Of a DNA stretch of 64,000 nt, positions 8,685 through 17,155 are shown piece by piece. Below the pieces are notes generated by a model. That model ran no database searches and was not told where the DNA came from. It worked only from the letters and a program-made list of their open reading frames with translations. Numbering within the stretch: the stretch's first letter is position 1; each line of letters opens with the position of its first letter. Source of the DNA: an uncultured Alistipes sp. (lineage in GTDB: Bacteria; Bacteroidota; Bacteroidia; Bacteroidales; Rikenellaceae); assembly GCA_900545315.1 (NCBI GenBank), contig UQYM01000003.1, forward strand, positions 1 through 64,000, read 5' to 3'. A program made the translations under genes and the position numbers.

Positions 8685-9593
8685 ATGGGTGTGTTAACAG
8701 ATAGTTTGCGTTCGTATAACCTTCAAAAAGGTGATTTGGATGAGTTATATGGAATATTCAGATCTGTAAATGATTATGATATTCCTATCGTACGTTACAT
8801 AATATATCCTAGCTCCGGACTGATACGGCAAAGAATCAATCCTCACGGGAAAGAATTTTATAGTATTTCTGAATTAAATTATCCTCCCGCTATTTGTTTG
8901 CCAAAATATGGACGGGTAAATCTTCCATATCAATCAATGTTTTATGCTTGTTCTTTTACAGATACTAATAGTGTTGACGTCCCATTCCCAAGAATAGTAT
9001 CGCTATTAGAAACATCATCTTTTTTTAAGGACAAGGATAGTGTTGGCATAGAGCGAGCAACCGTATCTCGGTGGGAAGTGACGAAACCGCTAAATCTTAT
9101 TGCGCTTCCTTTTGTGGACGAGTACAGAAGACCTTGTCCGGAAGTGCTCAATTTTACAAAATCTTGGCATGATATAATGCAAGATGTTTCAGTTAATCCT
9201 AATGGTTTGGAATTAATACAATACATGTCCAATGAGATATCAAAAGATTTTGCTTCTGACCATGAATATATGATAATTGCGAATTTTGTAAATTATCTAC
9301 TAAATGTTAATATGAAAACAAAAGATTCTGATGGCATTATTTATCCATCTGTACCAGCTCAAGGCGGCGGTTTTAATGTGGCCATTAAACCTAATGCTGC
9401 AGATACAAAAATTCGCTTTGTTGGAGCATCATTATGTCATCTTTTGAAACAACGTGATGAATCATATGTTGCCATAATGAAGGATGCTCATTTGAATCCA
9501 GATGGAACACTGACATATACAGACAGAGTCTTGAGCAAAGAAGAAATGGCAATATACGAGCAATATGCAGATGGGCTTACCTTTGTAAATTAA
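8685..9593 (+). CDS. RES-domain-like protein
   Basis: The 302-residue protein carries, in order, the three marks of the RES fold, an ADP-ribosyltransferase-like fold found in NAD-degrading toxins: an arginine region (R48-R50) followed by 'YGRVNLP' (75-81), a glutamate (E123 in 'GIERAT'), and 'DGIIYPS' with S222. It is about twice as long as a classical RES toxin and has an extra N-terminal segment. The ATG at 8685 is chosen because the upstream ATG (8643) precedes the promoter box; the ATG at 8670 would leave almost no leader. The gene is divergent from the XRE regulator gene and followed by the DUF262 gene. The RES assignment rests on motif order alone. A phage-sensing or NAD-consuming effector role is an inference. 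Confidence 0.5.
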   Translation: MGVLTDSLRSYNLQKGDLDELYGIFRSVNDYDIPIVRYIIYPSSGLIRQRINPHGKEFYSISELNYPPAICLPKYGRVNLPYQSMFYACSFTDTNSVDVPFPRIVSLLETSSFFKDKDSVGIERATVSRWEVTKPLNLIALPFVDEYRRPCPEVLNFTKSWHDIMQDVSVNPNGLELIQYMSNEISKDFASDHEYMIIANFVNYLLNVNMKTKDSDGIIYPSVPAQGGGFNVAIKPNAADTKIRFVGASLCHLLKQRDESYVAIMKDAHLNPDGTLTYTDRVLSKEEMAIYEQYADGLTFVN

Positions 9594-9718
9594 TTATGAT
9601 TTTTCACACGTGCTACCCAATTTATTTGTCTGAATGTTGTATTTATTTGATTTACTATCGTTTAGTCCTCTTGGGCTACATGGCATTTTGTTTGAAATAA
9701 AAATAATTCATCTATAAT

Positions 9719-11452
9719 ATGGGACAATTTAAGGATATAACAATTAAGGAGGTCATCGAAGAAATCAATGTCAGTTACTTTCTCCCGGACATTCAAAGAG
9801 AATATGTTTGGGGGAGATTTAAGGATATTACTGAACAGTTTATAGATTCCTTGCTATTTGACTCTATATTAAGAAATTATCCAATAGGCTCTTTCTTATT
9901 TTGGAAATTAAGAAAAACTGATGTGGAAACAGATAAGTCAGCTTTGCCAGACTCAGATAAATTAAACTTTCAGCTATATCAATTCATAGAAGATTATGAT
10001 GTTAGAAATCCTCATAATGAAAAAATTGATATTGCAAAAGTTAACTCTAATGATTTAAATATTGTCCTTGATGGTCAGCAGCGATTAACTTCATTGTATA
10101 TTGGATTAAAAGGTTCTCGAACTCTGAAAAAACCAAAAGGTTGGTGGGATAATCCAAATGCTTTTGAATTAAAGAAGCTATATCTCAATTTAAGATATCA
10201 ACCTAGTGAGGATGACACTGAAGATTGCTATCAATTTGAATTTAAAAATCCTGCTCAAATACCTTCTTCGGATAAAAATAATTTCTGGTTTAAAGTTGGC
10301 GACATTCTTAACCTGGAAAGTTTAAATAGATATTGTAGAGAGAATGAATTGGACGATATGGAGGCCGATATATTGGAGAAACTTAAGAATGTGATATGTA
10401 CAGAACGATTGATTTCTTACTTTGAGGAAACAGAAAAGAATCTAGATAAAGTCTTAAAGATATTCATTAGGGTTAATAGCGGAGGGACAACATTGTCTTA
10501 CTCAGACTTGCTTATGTCAATTTTGACTGCAAATTTCTCGTCAGATATAAGAGGAGAAATGAATGTATATGTTGATAAGTTTAGGACTACAGGATTCGGC
10601 TGTTTCGGTAGAGATCAAATATTGAAAACCAGTTTGTTGCTAATTGGCGCAAACCACATATTTAATCTGAAGAATTTCAACAAAACTAATATTCATTCAA
10701 TTGAACAAAATTGGGAAAAAATAGTCACTTCAATTACAGATGCAGTCCGTATTGTCGAAGATTTTGGATATTCTGGACAATTGGCATCCGGTTACATCAT
10801 CTCGATCATTGCGCTGTATTTATATAAGAACGACATAGTATATAACAAACTTGGCAATGTTGATAAAGAGGCGATGTTTAAGTTTGTCAGAACAGCACAG
10901 ATTACCTCTTACTTTACTACCTCATTGGATAGAAAACTTAGCTATGCACTAGAAGGAATGAATGGAGTGAAGGATTTCTCAGAATTTAATGTTAGAATGG
11001 CGAAGATGGATGCCAATAAAGCATTAAAGGTAACTATTGACGACGTGGAAGATTTGCTCACATTGCAATATGGCAACCCTGCTATATTACCTGTTCTACA
11101 AGTACTATATCCACACTTAGATTATAAAAATTCCAAATTCCATATTGATCATATATATCCAAAAGCTAAGTTCACTATTAAAAATAAGGATCTTTCTCCA
11201 GATTTTATTGAAGAGAAAAATTATCTTTTCAATCTCCAATTATTAGAAGGTGCTGAAAATATAGGGAAAAAAGATGCTGATCCTAATGTATGGATTATAG
11301 AACATTTTGGTAATGATATCAATAAGATTGCTGATTATAAGAGCAAAAACTATATTGACGCATGCTGCACAATGCAGTGGAATGATTTTAAGACATTCAA
11401 AGAAAAACGAACTGAAGCTCTTCGTGCCGCATTGATGCTTGCATTTAAATAA
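9719..11452 (+). CDS. GmrSD-like DUF262/DUF1524 nuclease
   Basis: The 577-residue protein has an N-terminal DUF262 domain, a ParB/Srx-like NTPase module, with 'IQREYVWG' (25-32) and the hallmark 'DGQQRLTSLY' (118-127). At the C-terminus is an HNH nuclease signature 'HIDHIYPKAKF' (about 474-484) followed by the usual 'NLQLL...N' element of DUF1524. This is the arrangement of GmrSD type IV restriction enzymes, which cut modified phage DNA in an NTP-dependent way; GmrS and GmrD are here one chain. It is transcribed with or just after the RES-like gene (125 bp gap) and is the last gene of the AT-rich defence block. Its target modification cannot be read from the sequence. Confidence 0.8.
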   Translation: MGQFKDITIKEVIEEINVSYFLPDIQREYVWGRFKDITEQFIDSLLFDSILRNYPIGSFLFWKLRKTDVETDKSALPDSDKLNFQLYQFIEDYDVRNPHNEKIDIAKVNSNDLNIVLDGQQRLTSLYIGLKGSRTLKKPKGWWDNPNAFELKKLYLNLRYQPSEDDTEDCYQFEFKNPAQIPSSDKNNFWFKVGDILNLESLNRYCRENELDDMEADILEKLKNVICTERLISYFEETEKNLDKVLKIFIRVNSGGTTLSYSDLLMSILTANFSSDIRGEMNVYVDKFRTTGFGCFGRDQILKTSLLLIGANHIFNLKNFNKTNIHSIEQNWEKIVTSITDAVRIVEDFGYSGQLASGYIISIIALYLYKNDIVYNKLGNVDKEAMFKFVRTAQITSYFTTSLDRKLSYALEGMNGVKDFSEFNVRMAKMDANKALKVTIDDVEDLLTLQYGNPAILPVLQVLYPHLDYKNSKFHIDHIYPKAKFTIKNKDLSPDFIEEKNYLFNLQLLEGAENIGKKDADPNVWIIEHFGNDINKIADYKSKNYIDACCTMQWNDFKTFKEKRTEALRAALMLAFK

Positions 11453-11643
11453 TGTGTTGGATTGAAGCTAAATATGTTTGTCCCGTTATTCCTCCCATCG
11501 CCTCAGACCGCCTCAGACGGTGTGGTTTGTTTGCGCAAAATTCATTTATTATTGCATAATATATTGATAATCAATATAGATAAATTTCTTCAACGAGGAG
11601 GAGTATTGATCTCGTCAAAATCTCTGAATACGGGTTAACCCTC
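11453..11643. other. Island-edge intergenic region with palindrome and tandem repeat
   Basis: No gene is recognised. Two directly adjacent copies of a 10-bp unit (CGCCTCAGAC) occupy 11499-11518. A 17-bp perfect palindrome, ATATTGAT-A-ATCAATAT, lies at 11561-11577, and GGGTTAACCC is a palindrome near 11630-11639. An open frame runs through the region and ends at the TAA in that last palindrome, without a credible start. It may be a gene remnant at the island border. Confidence 0.4.
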
Positions 11644-11678
11644 ACAAAAAGCGGCTTATATTATAAGTCGCTTTTTGT
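11644..11678 (+). terminator. Strong (probably bidirectional) terminator
   Basis: A near-perfect 35-base hairpin has arms beginning ACAAAAAGCG and ending CGCTTTTTGT, with an AT-rich inner stem, followed by a T-rich stretch on both strands. It lies between the DUF262 gene and the convergent radical SAM gene and probably ends both transcripts. Confidence 0.75.
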
Positions 11679-11775
11679 CTTTTATTCAATTATTTATTTC
11701 TCTTATTTTCTTATTTTTTTATAGAATAACTATGAGCAACGACACATCAAAATCTATATATACCCCTCTCTCACA

Positions 11776-13125
11776 TCAATGCAAACAGTTGGAAATTACA
11801 CTCCGATCCGCAATCTTGCCGATCCGTTCATCCGTCAAAAAACGGCAAAGCCACTCGGTAAAACGACCGTATTTGCGATAAAAAATATTGAACAACAAGT
11901 ATGAGGGAATCTGACGACGTGACTTAGGCACCCTGCGTAAAATATTCCGCCAAGAATAAAGTTTCTTATAAATCCACAAATAGCCCTTGTAAAGCTCCTC
12001 AGCTGTAAGATTACGAGGCGTATAAACTACATGGGCCGTATCGTAAAGCGCCAAATCCTCACTCACAATTCGTCCTGCCGCTCGCATCTGTTCATACAAT
12101 TTGGTGCCCGGATACAGGGTTAAAATATGGGACGTTACAGTCTCTATTCTGTTTTTTACGATCCAATCCAATGTCTTGGAGAAGGTTTCGGGCATATCCT
12201 CATCCCAACCAAACACAAAACTGGCATTGATCATGGTTCCCCTGCCGTGAATCTCTTGGATCGCCCGTTCATACTCATCAATATGATTCTGGACTTTATG
12301 CACGCTATCGATCGAGCCGCCGCTGATACTCTCAAATCCGATAAACAGTCCCATACACCCACAATCACGCATCAAATCAAGCAGTTCCGTATCTTTTGCA
12401 ATATTGATCGAAACTGCACAATGCCAACGAAGATTCAACGGACGAATAGCGGCCAGCAGTTTGCGAGTCCAGCGCGGATTTCCATTGAAATTGTCATCAA
12501 TAAACATGATATGTCTCCGTCCGATTGCCTTGATCTCTGCAACCACATCTTCAACCGGACGCAACACATAAACTCTTTCTGAAGATGAATTGTAACAGAA
12601 ATCGCAACGGAATGGACATCCCCGACTCGTATGGATAATGTTGCAATACAGATAATCAGCAGACGAAATCAGATGATACGCTGGAGAAACAATATCCTCG
12701 CCAACAAATATTTTTTTGCAGCGATATTCACGTTTCAAACACCCATGTTCAAGGTCATCGATAATTTGTGGCCAGGTAAGCTCTGCAGGCCCAATGCACA
12801 ACGCATCAAAACAATTTTCAGGGACCGTTTCTGAAGCCGTAGTAATATGAATTCCTCCGGCCACCACTTTCGACCCGCGCTCTCGAAACTTGCGAGCAAT
12901 CTCAATGGCCCGAGGCAATAGATTTACCGTTATCGTAATTCCTACCACATCCGGTGCATCATCCCATACAATCGGCGTAATATTCTCGTTTTCGACCACC
13001 ACTTTGTGCCGCTCCGCAAACATGCTCGCTATCGTATACAATCCCAAAGGTGGAGACATGCGGATCTTTAGCTCAGTATCCATGGGTCGTTTGGTCATTT
13101 TGGGTTGTATCAGCTTGATATACAT
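11776..13125 (-). CDS. B12-binding-domain radical SAM protein
   Basis: The 449-residue protein has an N-terminal cobalamin-binding-type Rossmann domain (about 1-130, 'VVGITITVNLL') and a radical SAM core with the cluster motif C170-x3-C174-x2-C177 in 'RGCPFRCDFCY'. Further elements are 'FIDDNFNGN' (about 214-222), 'GCMGLFIGFES' and a C-terminal region like those of hopanoid or lipid-modifying members. Such enzymes perform radical methylations or C-C couplings using SAM and often B12. The gene stands alone, converging on the defence block, with a 470-bp gene-free stretch behind it, so context gives no hint of substrate. The histidine of classical base-off B12 proteins is not seen, as is common in this class. 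Confidence 0.8.
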   Translation of the reverse strand: MYIKLIQPKMTKRPMDTELKIRMSPPLGLYTIASMFAERHKVVVENENITPIVWDDAPDVVGITITVNLLPRAIEIARKFRERGSKVVAGGIHITTASETVPENCFDALCIGPAELTWPQIIDDLEHGCLKREYRCKKIFVGEDIVSPAYHLISSADYLYCNIIHTSRGCPFRCDFCYNSSSERVYVLRPVEDVVAEIKAIGRRHIMFIDDNFNGNPRWTRKLLAAIRPLNLRWHCAVSINIAKDTELLDLMRDCGCMGLFIGFESISGGSIDSVHKVQNHIDEYERAIQEIHGRGTMINASFVFGWDEDMPETFSKTLDWIVKNRIETVTSHILTLYPGTKLYEQMRAAGRIVSEDLALYDTAHVVYTPRNLTAEELYKGYLWIYKKLYSWRNILRRVPKSRRQIPSYLLFNIFYRKYGRFTEWLCRFLTDERIGKIADRSVISNCLH

Positions 13126-13599
13126 ACGGCAATAGCTTTAAAGAGAGAGTTTGCGTACTGATGTCTCGAAAGTTCCAGAGAAAATCACATAAGAAGCGCA
13201 CTGCACCCAATCAATACAACACACGTGCGTGCTGAACCTAAGTTAACAAATTTTCTTTAGCACGCCAACCTTCCTCTCACATTCGCATCGCACAATTGCG
13301 TATTTGGCATGAAATCAAACAAATCTTAGAACAACTTAAGTTTCAAACTCGTAATACTTTGCCCGTATCTCCGCTTCACGATACTACATACAAATTCGAT
13401 AATCTGAAACCTGATGGTTGACACACATCAATTCCTCCTCCGCAGCCCATTTGCCTGAATCTATCATTCTACATCGCCCATCACAATTACAGATCCCAAC
13501 CAATCAGTCCAAAATAAAATTTACTCCACATATCAGCTTATAATTTGGTAGTTCTTGTGTTTATTTCTACCTTTAAGGGTTATTTTAACACATCTAAAA
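13126..13599. other. Gene-free region between divergent genes
   Basis: This stretch separates the radical SAM gene (minus strand) and the NagB/PIG-L gene (plus strand) and must hold both promoters. No frame with coding character and no RNA gene is recognised. A TAATTTG sequence near 13540-13550 resembles a -7 box with one base missing. Confidence 0.3.
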
Positions 13600-15537
13600 A
13601 TGACAACCAGAAACTACAAACTGAAAAAACTGGGTGGCCTCAAACCGGGTGCCGACCCCGAAGATATCATTCGTAAATTCGAGAAAATCAACACCACAAT
13701 CTTCTCCTCCGAAGAGAACGGTTCGATGTATGTGGCGCGTGAAATCGAAAATTGCATCCGCGAAAAACAGAAATTCGGCGAGCTCTGCATTCTGGGTATT
13801 ACTACCGGAAAATCTCCAGTCGGCACCTTCCGGGCCCTGGTGGACATTCACCAAAAAGAGGGGCTCAGTTTCCGCAATGTGGTTGTGTTCAGCCTTGACG
13901 AATTCTTCCCTATCTCTCCCAAAGAGCAACAGAGCCGTAACTGGTTAATTCACGAAAGTCTGTTGAACCATGTGGATATTCTGCCCGAAAACATCCACAT
14001 CCCCGATGCTACGCTTCCGCAGGATAAAGTGGCCGATTTCTGCCGGGATTATGAATCAAAAATCGAAGAGTATGGCGGATTGGATCTCCTCTTCCTGGGC
14101 ACCGGCGTACAAGGTCAACTCGGATTTAACGAACCGGGCACCTATTCCAATACTCGCACCCGTTTGGTCGCACTCGGCAACGAAAGTCGCCAGGCAGTTT
14201 CATCAATTTTCTACGGTATCGATAATGTTCCCCGCAGAGCGATCACCATGGGCCTCGGCACCATTTTGAAGGCCAAACGAATCATCCTGATGGCATGGGG
14301 CGAAGACAAAGCCAACGTTATCAAATCTATTGTCGAAGGCGAAGAGGAGGTGACCATACCTGCCACCTGCTTGCAACAGCACCCCAATATTGAGGTCGTG
14401 GTTGATGAAGGAGCTTCACAAGAGTTGACCCGCGTAAAGACCCCCTGGTTGGTTGGTACCTGCGAATGGCCGGAACGCTTCATCCGTACCGCCGTACTTT
14501 GGCTCTGCCGCAAAGTGGAGAAACCAATCCTGAAACTCACCTATCAGGACTACGCCGACAATCGTTTGGGGCAATTGCTCGAAGAGACCGGAAAGACCTA
14601 CGACATGATCAACATCCAGGTTTTCAACGACCTGCAACATACCATCTCCGGTTGGCCGGGAGGCAAACCCAACGCAGATGATTCGACCCGTCCCGAACGG
14701 GCTACCCCCTACCCCAAACGGGTACTGATTTTCAGTCCCCACCCCGATGACGATGTAATCTCGATGGGTGGTACATTTATTCGTTTGATTGCACAGGGAC
14801 ACGACGTACATGTCGCTTACCAAACCTCTGGAAATATTGCCGTTCTGGATGACACAGTGCTGCAAAATCTGGATACGGCTCGTGAATGCGGACTTGGAGA
14901 TCAATACGAAGCGGTCGAAAAGATCATTCGCAACAAGAAAAAAGGTGAGCCCGAACCGATCGAATTGCGTCGTTTGAAAGGTGCCATCCGTCGTGCCGAA
15001 GCAAAGGCGGCCTGCCGTCAAATGGGACTGAGCAACGCCTCTCATGTACACTTTTTGAATCTGCCCTTCTACGAAACAGGCGGCGTCAAAAAGGGCATGT
15101 TAACCGATAAGGATATTCAGATCATTGTTGACCTCTTACAAGAGGTAAAACCGCACCAGATCTACGCTGCAGGAGACCTATCCGACCCGCATGGCACACA
15201 CCGCGTATGTATCGAAGCATTGCTGGCTGCCATCGAAAAGATCCAAAACGAAGAGTGGCTGAAGGATTGCCGCATGTGGCTGTACCGTGGTGCATGGCAG
15301 GAGTGGAGCCTGGATATGGTAGATATGGCTGTTCCGCTGAGCCCGGACGAAGTGATGCAGAAACGTCACGCCATCTACAAACACCTTTCTCAGAAAGATG
15401 TCATGCCCTTCCCCGGTGAAGACAAGCGCGAATTCTGGCAGCGTGCCGAAGAGCGTAACCGCAACACTGCCGTACTGTATGACAAGCTGGGCATGGCTGA
15501 ATATCAGGCCATCGAGGTGTTCGTAAGGCTGTTCTAA
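13600..15537 (+). CDS. NagB-like/PIG-L deacetylase fusion protein
   Basis: The 645-residue protein (ATG at 13600, following AAAA) joins a glucosamine-6-phosphate deaminase-like domain (about 20-320) to a PIG-L/LmbE zinc deacetylase domain (about 373-645). The second shows 'SPHPDDD' (379-385) and 'SDPHGTHR' near the C-terminus, the metal-binding signatures. In the NagB domain the equivalent of catalytic D72 is kept (D100), and so is E148 (E178), but D141 and H143 are replaced by glutamines (Q171, Q173 in 'GVQGQLGFNEP'). The first domain is therefore unlikely to be a normal deaminase and may bind a sugar phosphate or act on a different substrate. Bacteroidetes genomes commonly annotate this architecture as glucosamine-6-phosphate deaminase. 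The canonical nagB follows 485 bp downstream, so both probably serve amino-sugar metabolism. Confidence 0.8.
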   Translation: MTTRNYKLKKLGGLKPGADPEDIIRKFEKINTTIFSSEENGSMYVAREIENCIREKQKFGELCILGITTGKSPVGTFRALVDIHQKEGLSFRNVVVFSLDEFFPISPKEQQSRNWLIHESLLNHVDILPENIHIPDATLPQDKVADFCRDYESKIEEYGGLDLLFLGTGVQGQLGFNEPGTYSNTRTRLVALGNESRQAVSSIFYGIDNVPRRAITMGLGTILKAKRIILMAWGEDKANVIKSIVEGEEEVTIPATCLQQHPNIEVVVDEGASQELTRVKTPWLVGTCEWPERFIRTAVLWLCRKVEKPILKLTYQDYADNRLGQLLEETGKTYDMINIQVFNDLQHTISGWPGGKPNADDSTRPERATPYPKRVLIFSPHPDDDVISMGGTFIRLIAQGHDVHVAYQTSGNIAVLDDTVLQNLDTARECGLGDQYEAVEKIIRNKKKGEPEPIELRRLKGAIRRAEAKAACRQMGLSNASHVHFLNLPFYETGGVKKGMLTDKDIQIIVDLLQEVKPHQIYAAGDLSDPHGTHRVCIEALLAAIEKIQNEEWLKDCRMWLYRGAWQEWSLDMVDMAVPLSPDEVMQKRHAIYKHLSQKDVMPFPGEDKREFWQRAEERNRNTAVLYDKLGMAEYQAIEVFVRLF

Positions 15538-16022
15538 CAGGCCCGTTCTCACAAGAATCGGGCTGCAAGAGGCTCCTGCGAAATTCGGGCTGAACGGAGA
15601 GAGACATTTACGTTGCTGGACAGCTCTGACAACGGCACGATCAAAAAGTCAATGTTAGCCACCGAGTTAGACAATGGTATTGATCGCGAGAACGATTATT
15701 GAAGTTAGGAAATAGCTACCACAGCATTCCACAACAATAGAGCCTCTATTATCGCGTTCTACTTTTGTATAGGGGGGACAGAGATCGTGAACAGGTCCAA
15801 ACCGAGAGACGATCGATACAAGAGTGAAGTAACCGCAGGATGTCGTTGGAGGACAAGATGAGGCAGAGGTCGATTATCCAAGATCTACAATCCGGAATGG
15901 CTTCAGGTTATTGATAGCAAGAAAACAATATTTGCAAAACGCGCCAGACAAACATTGGAAGGCGCTGACACAAAATTCATCTCTGCACAAATAAAAAAGG
16001 ATAAATAAAAATACAACGAGAC
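15538..16022. other. Gene-free region upstream of nagB
   Basis: No gene is recognised. A small imperfect hairpin (15541-15563) follows the stop of the fusion gene but lacks a T-run. A TACTTTTG sequence at 15760-15767 matches the -7 consensus and could start a long (about 250-base) leader for nagB. Confidence 0.3.
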
Positions 16023-16835
16023 ATGAGACTTATCATTCAACCGGACGGTAACGGCGTATCGGAATGGGCAGCTGCCTATATCGTGAAACGCATCCACGAG
16101 CACCAGGCTCGCACAGACAAACCATTTGTATTGGGACTTCCCACGGGCTCGACTCCACTGGGCACCTACAAAGCCCTGATCCGCTATTGCGAAAAAGAGA
16201 TCGTTTCATTTGCCAACGTCATCACGTTCAACATGGACGAATATGTAGGCATCCCCGAAGAACATCCCGAAAGTTACCATTCATTCATGTGGAATAATTT
16301 CTTTAACCACATTAACATCAAACCGGAAAATGTCAACATTCTGAATGGCAACGCTCCTGATTTAGTTGCTGAATGTGCTTCGTATGAAGAGCGTATTGCA
16401 GCAGCCGGAGGTATCGATCTGTTCATGGGAGGAATCGGTCCGGACGGCCATTTGGCCTTCAACGAACCGTTCTCGTCGCTCAACTCTCGCACCCGCATCA
16501 AGACACTGACCAAAGATACGATCATCGCCAATTCACGGTTCTTCGGCGGCGATACCGAATTGGTACCAAAAACCGCGTTGACTGTCGGTGTTGGGACTGT
16601 TATGGCTGCCCGCGAAGTAATGATCCTCACCATGGGACACAACAAAGCCCGTGCCTTGGCTGCTGGTGTGGAAGGGGCATATAGCCACAAATGGACCATT
16701 AGTGCGCTGCAACTGCATCCGGCTGGTATTATTGTCTGCGACGAGGATGCAACAGACGAGCTTAAAGTCGGCACCTACAAATATTTTAAAGATATCGAAA
16801 GCGCCAACCTCGATCCAGCTACTCTGTTAAAATAA
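16023..16835 (+). CDS. nagB: Glucosamine-6-phosphate deaminase
   Basis: The enzyme converts glucosamine 6-phosphate to fructose 6-phosphate and ammonia, feeding amino sugars into glycolysis. The 270 residues match the family length, and every catalytic residue falls at its Escherichia coli number: D72 in 'NMDEYVG', D141 and H143 in 'GIGPDGHLAFNEP', and E148. 'SRTRIKTL' lies after the active site. It follows the NagB/PIG-L fusion gene on the same strand, but 485 bp apart, so it probably has its own promoter. The comparison between the two shows which residues the fusion has lost. Confidence 0.95.
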   Translation: MRLIIQPDGNGVSEWAAAYIVKRIHEHQARTDKPFVLGLPTGSTPLGTYKALIRYCEKEIVSFANVITFNMDEYVGIPEEHPESYHSFMWNNFFNHINIKPENVNILNGNAPDLVAECASYEERIAAAGGIDLFMGGIGPDGHLAFNEPFSSLNSRTRIKTLTKDTIIANSRFFGGDTELVPKTALTVGVGTVMAAREVMILTMGHNKARALAAGVEGAYSHKWTISALQLHPAGIIVCDEDATDELKVGTYKYFKDIESANLDPATLLK

Positions 16836-17155
16836 GAGGACCACATATCGCATTTCCGCAACAACGGGCGAACAACATTTCTTACGACACACATGCTGTG
16901 ATCACGAGTAACAACGTCCGGAAGAGTATTGAACCCAGAGTGAAATGCAGATATTGCAGCGAATATCAATCAAAGCGCGCGGTTCCATATACGTCTCGAT
17001 CAACGCCGGCAAAATGGCCGAGTAGGACCTTGACGCTTTACTCAAGTTGTTGATTCGAGCCTGATTTTTAGCAAAAAGCCCTGATTCGTCCGCACCACTC
17101 TTATGATGCGGGCGAATCAGAATAAATAGACAAACGCATAAACGGAATTAAACCT
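16836..17155. other. Gene-free region between nagB and ettA
   Basis: No gene is recognised. The only clear structure is the hairpin at 17081-17120. The rest has no coding character. Confidence 0.3.
17081..17120. terminator. Hairpin upstream of ettA
   Basis: The arms CTGATTCG-x-CCGCA and TGCGG-x-CGAATCAG form a 13-bp stem with one G-T pair. On the plus strand it is followed by AATAAAT rather than a T-run; on the minus strand it is followed by GGCTTTTTGC. It could end the nagB transcript or be a leader structure for ettA, starting only 35 bp before its GTG. Confidence 0.4.

Larger units (their letters stand above)
1..11640. other. Defence island (AT-rich block)
   Basis: All genes from the left edge to 11452 are restriction or defence types. 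The stretch, especially 8.5-11.6 kb, is visibly richer in A and T than the housekeeping genes that start after 11.77 kb. The left border and any integrase would lie outside the window. Within it are a four-gene minus-strand operon and a divergent two-gene plus-strand unit. Horizontal acquisition is inferred from base composition and content; no flanking direct repeats could be paired. Confidence 0.6.
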
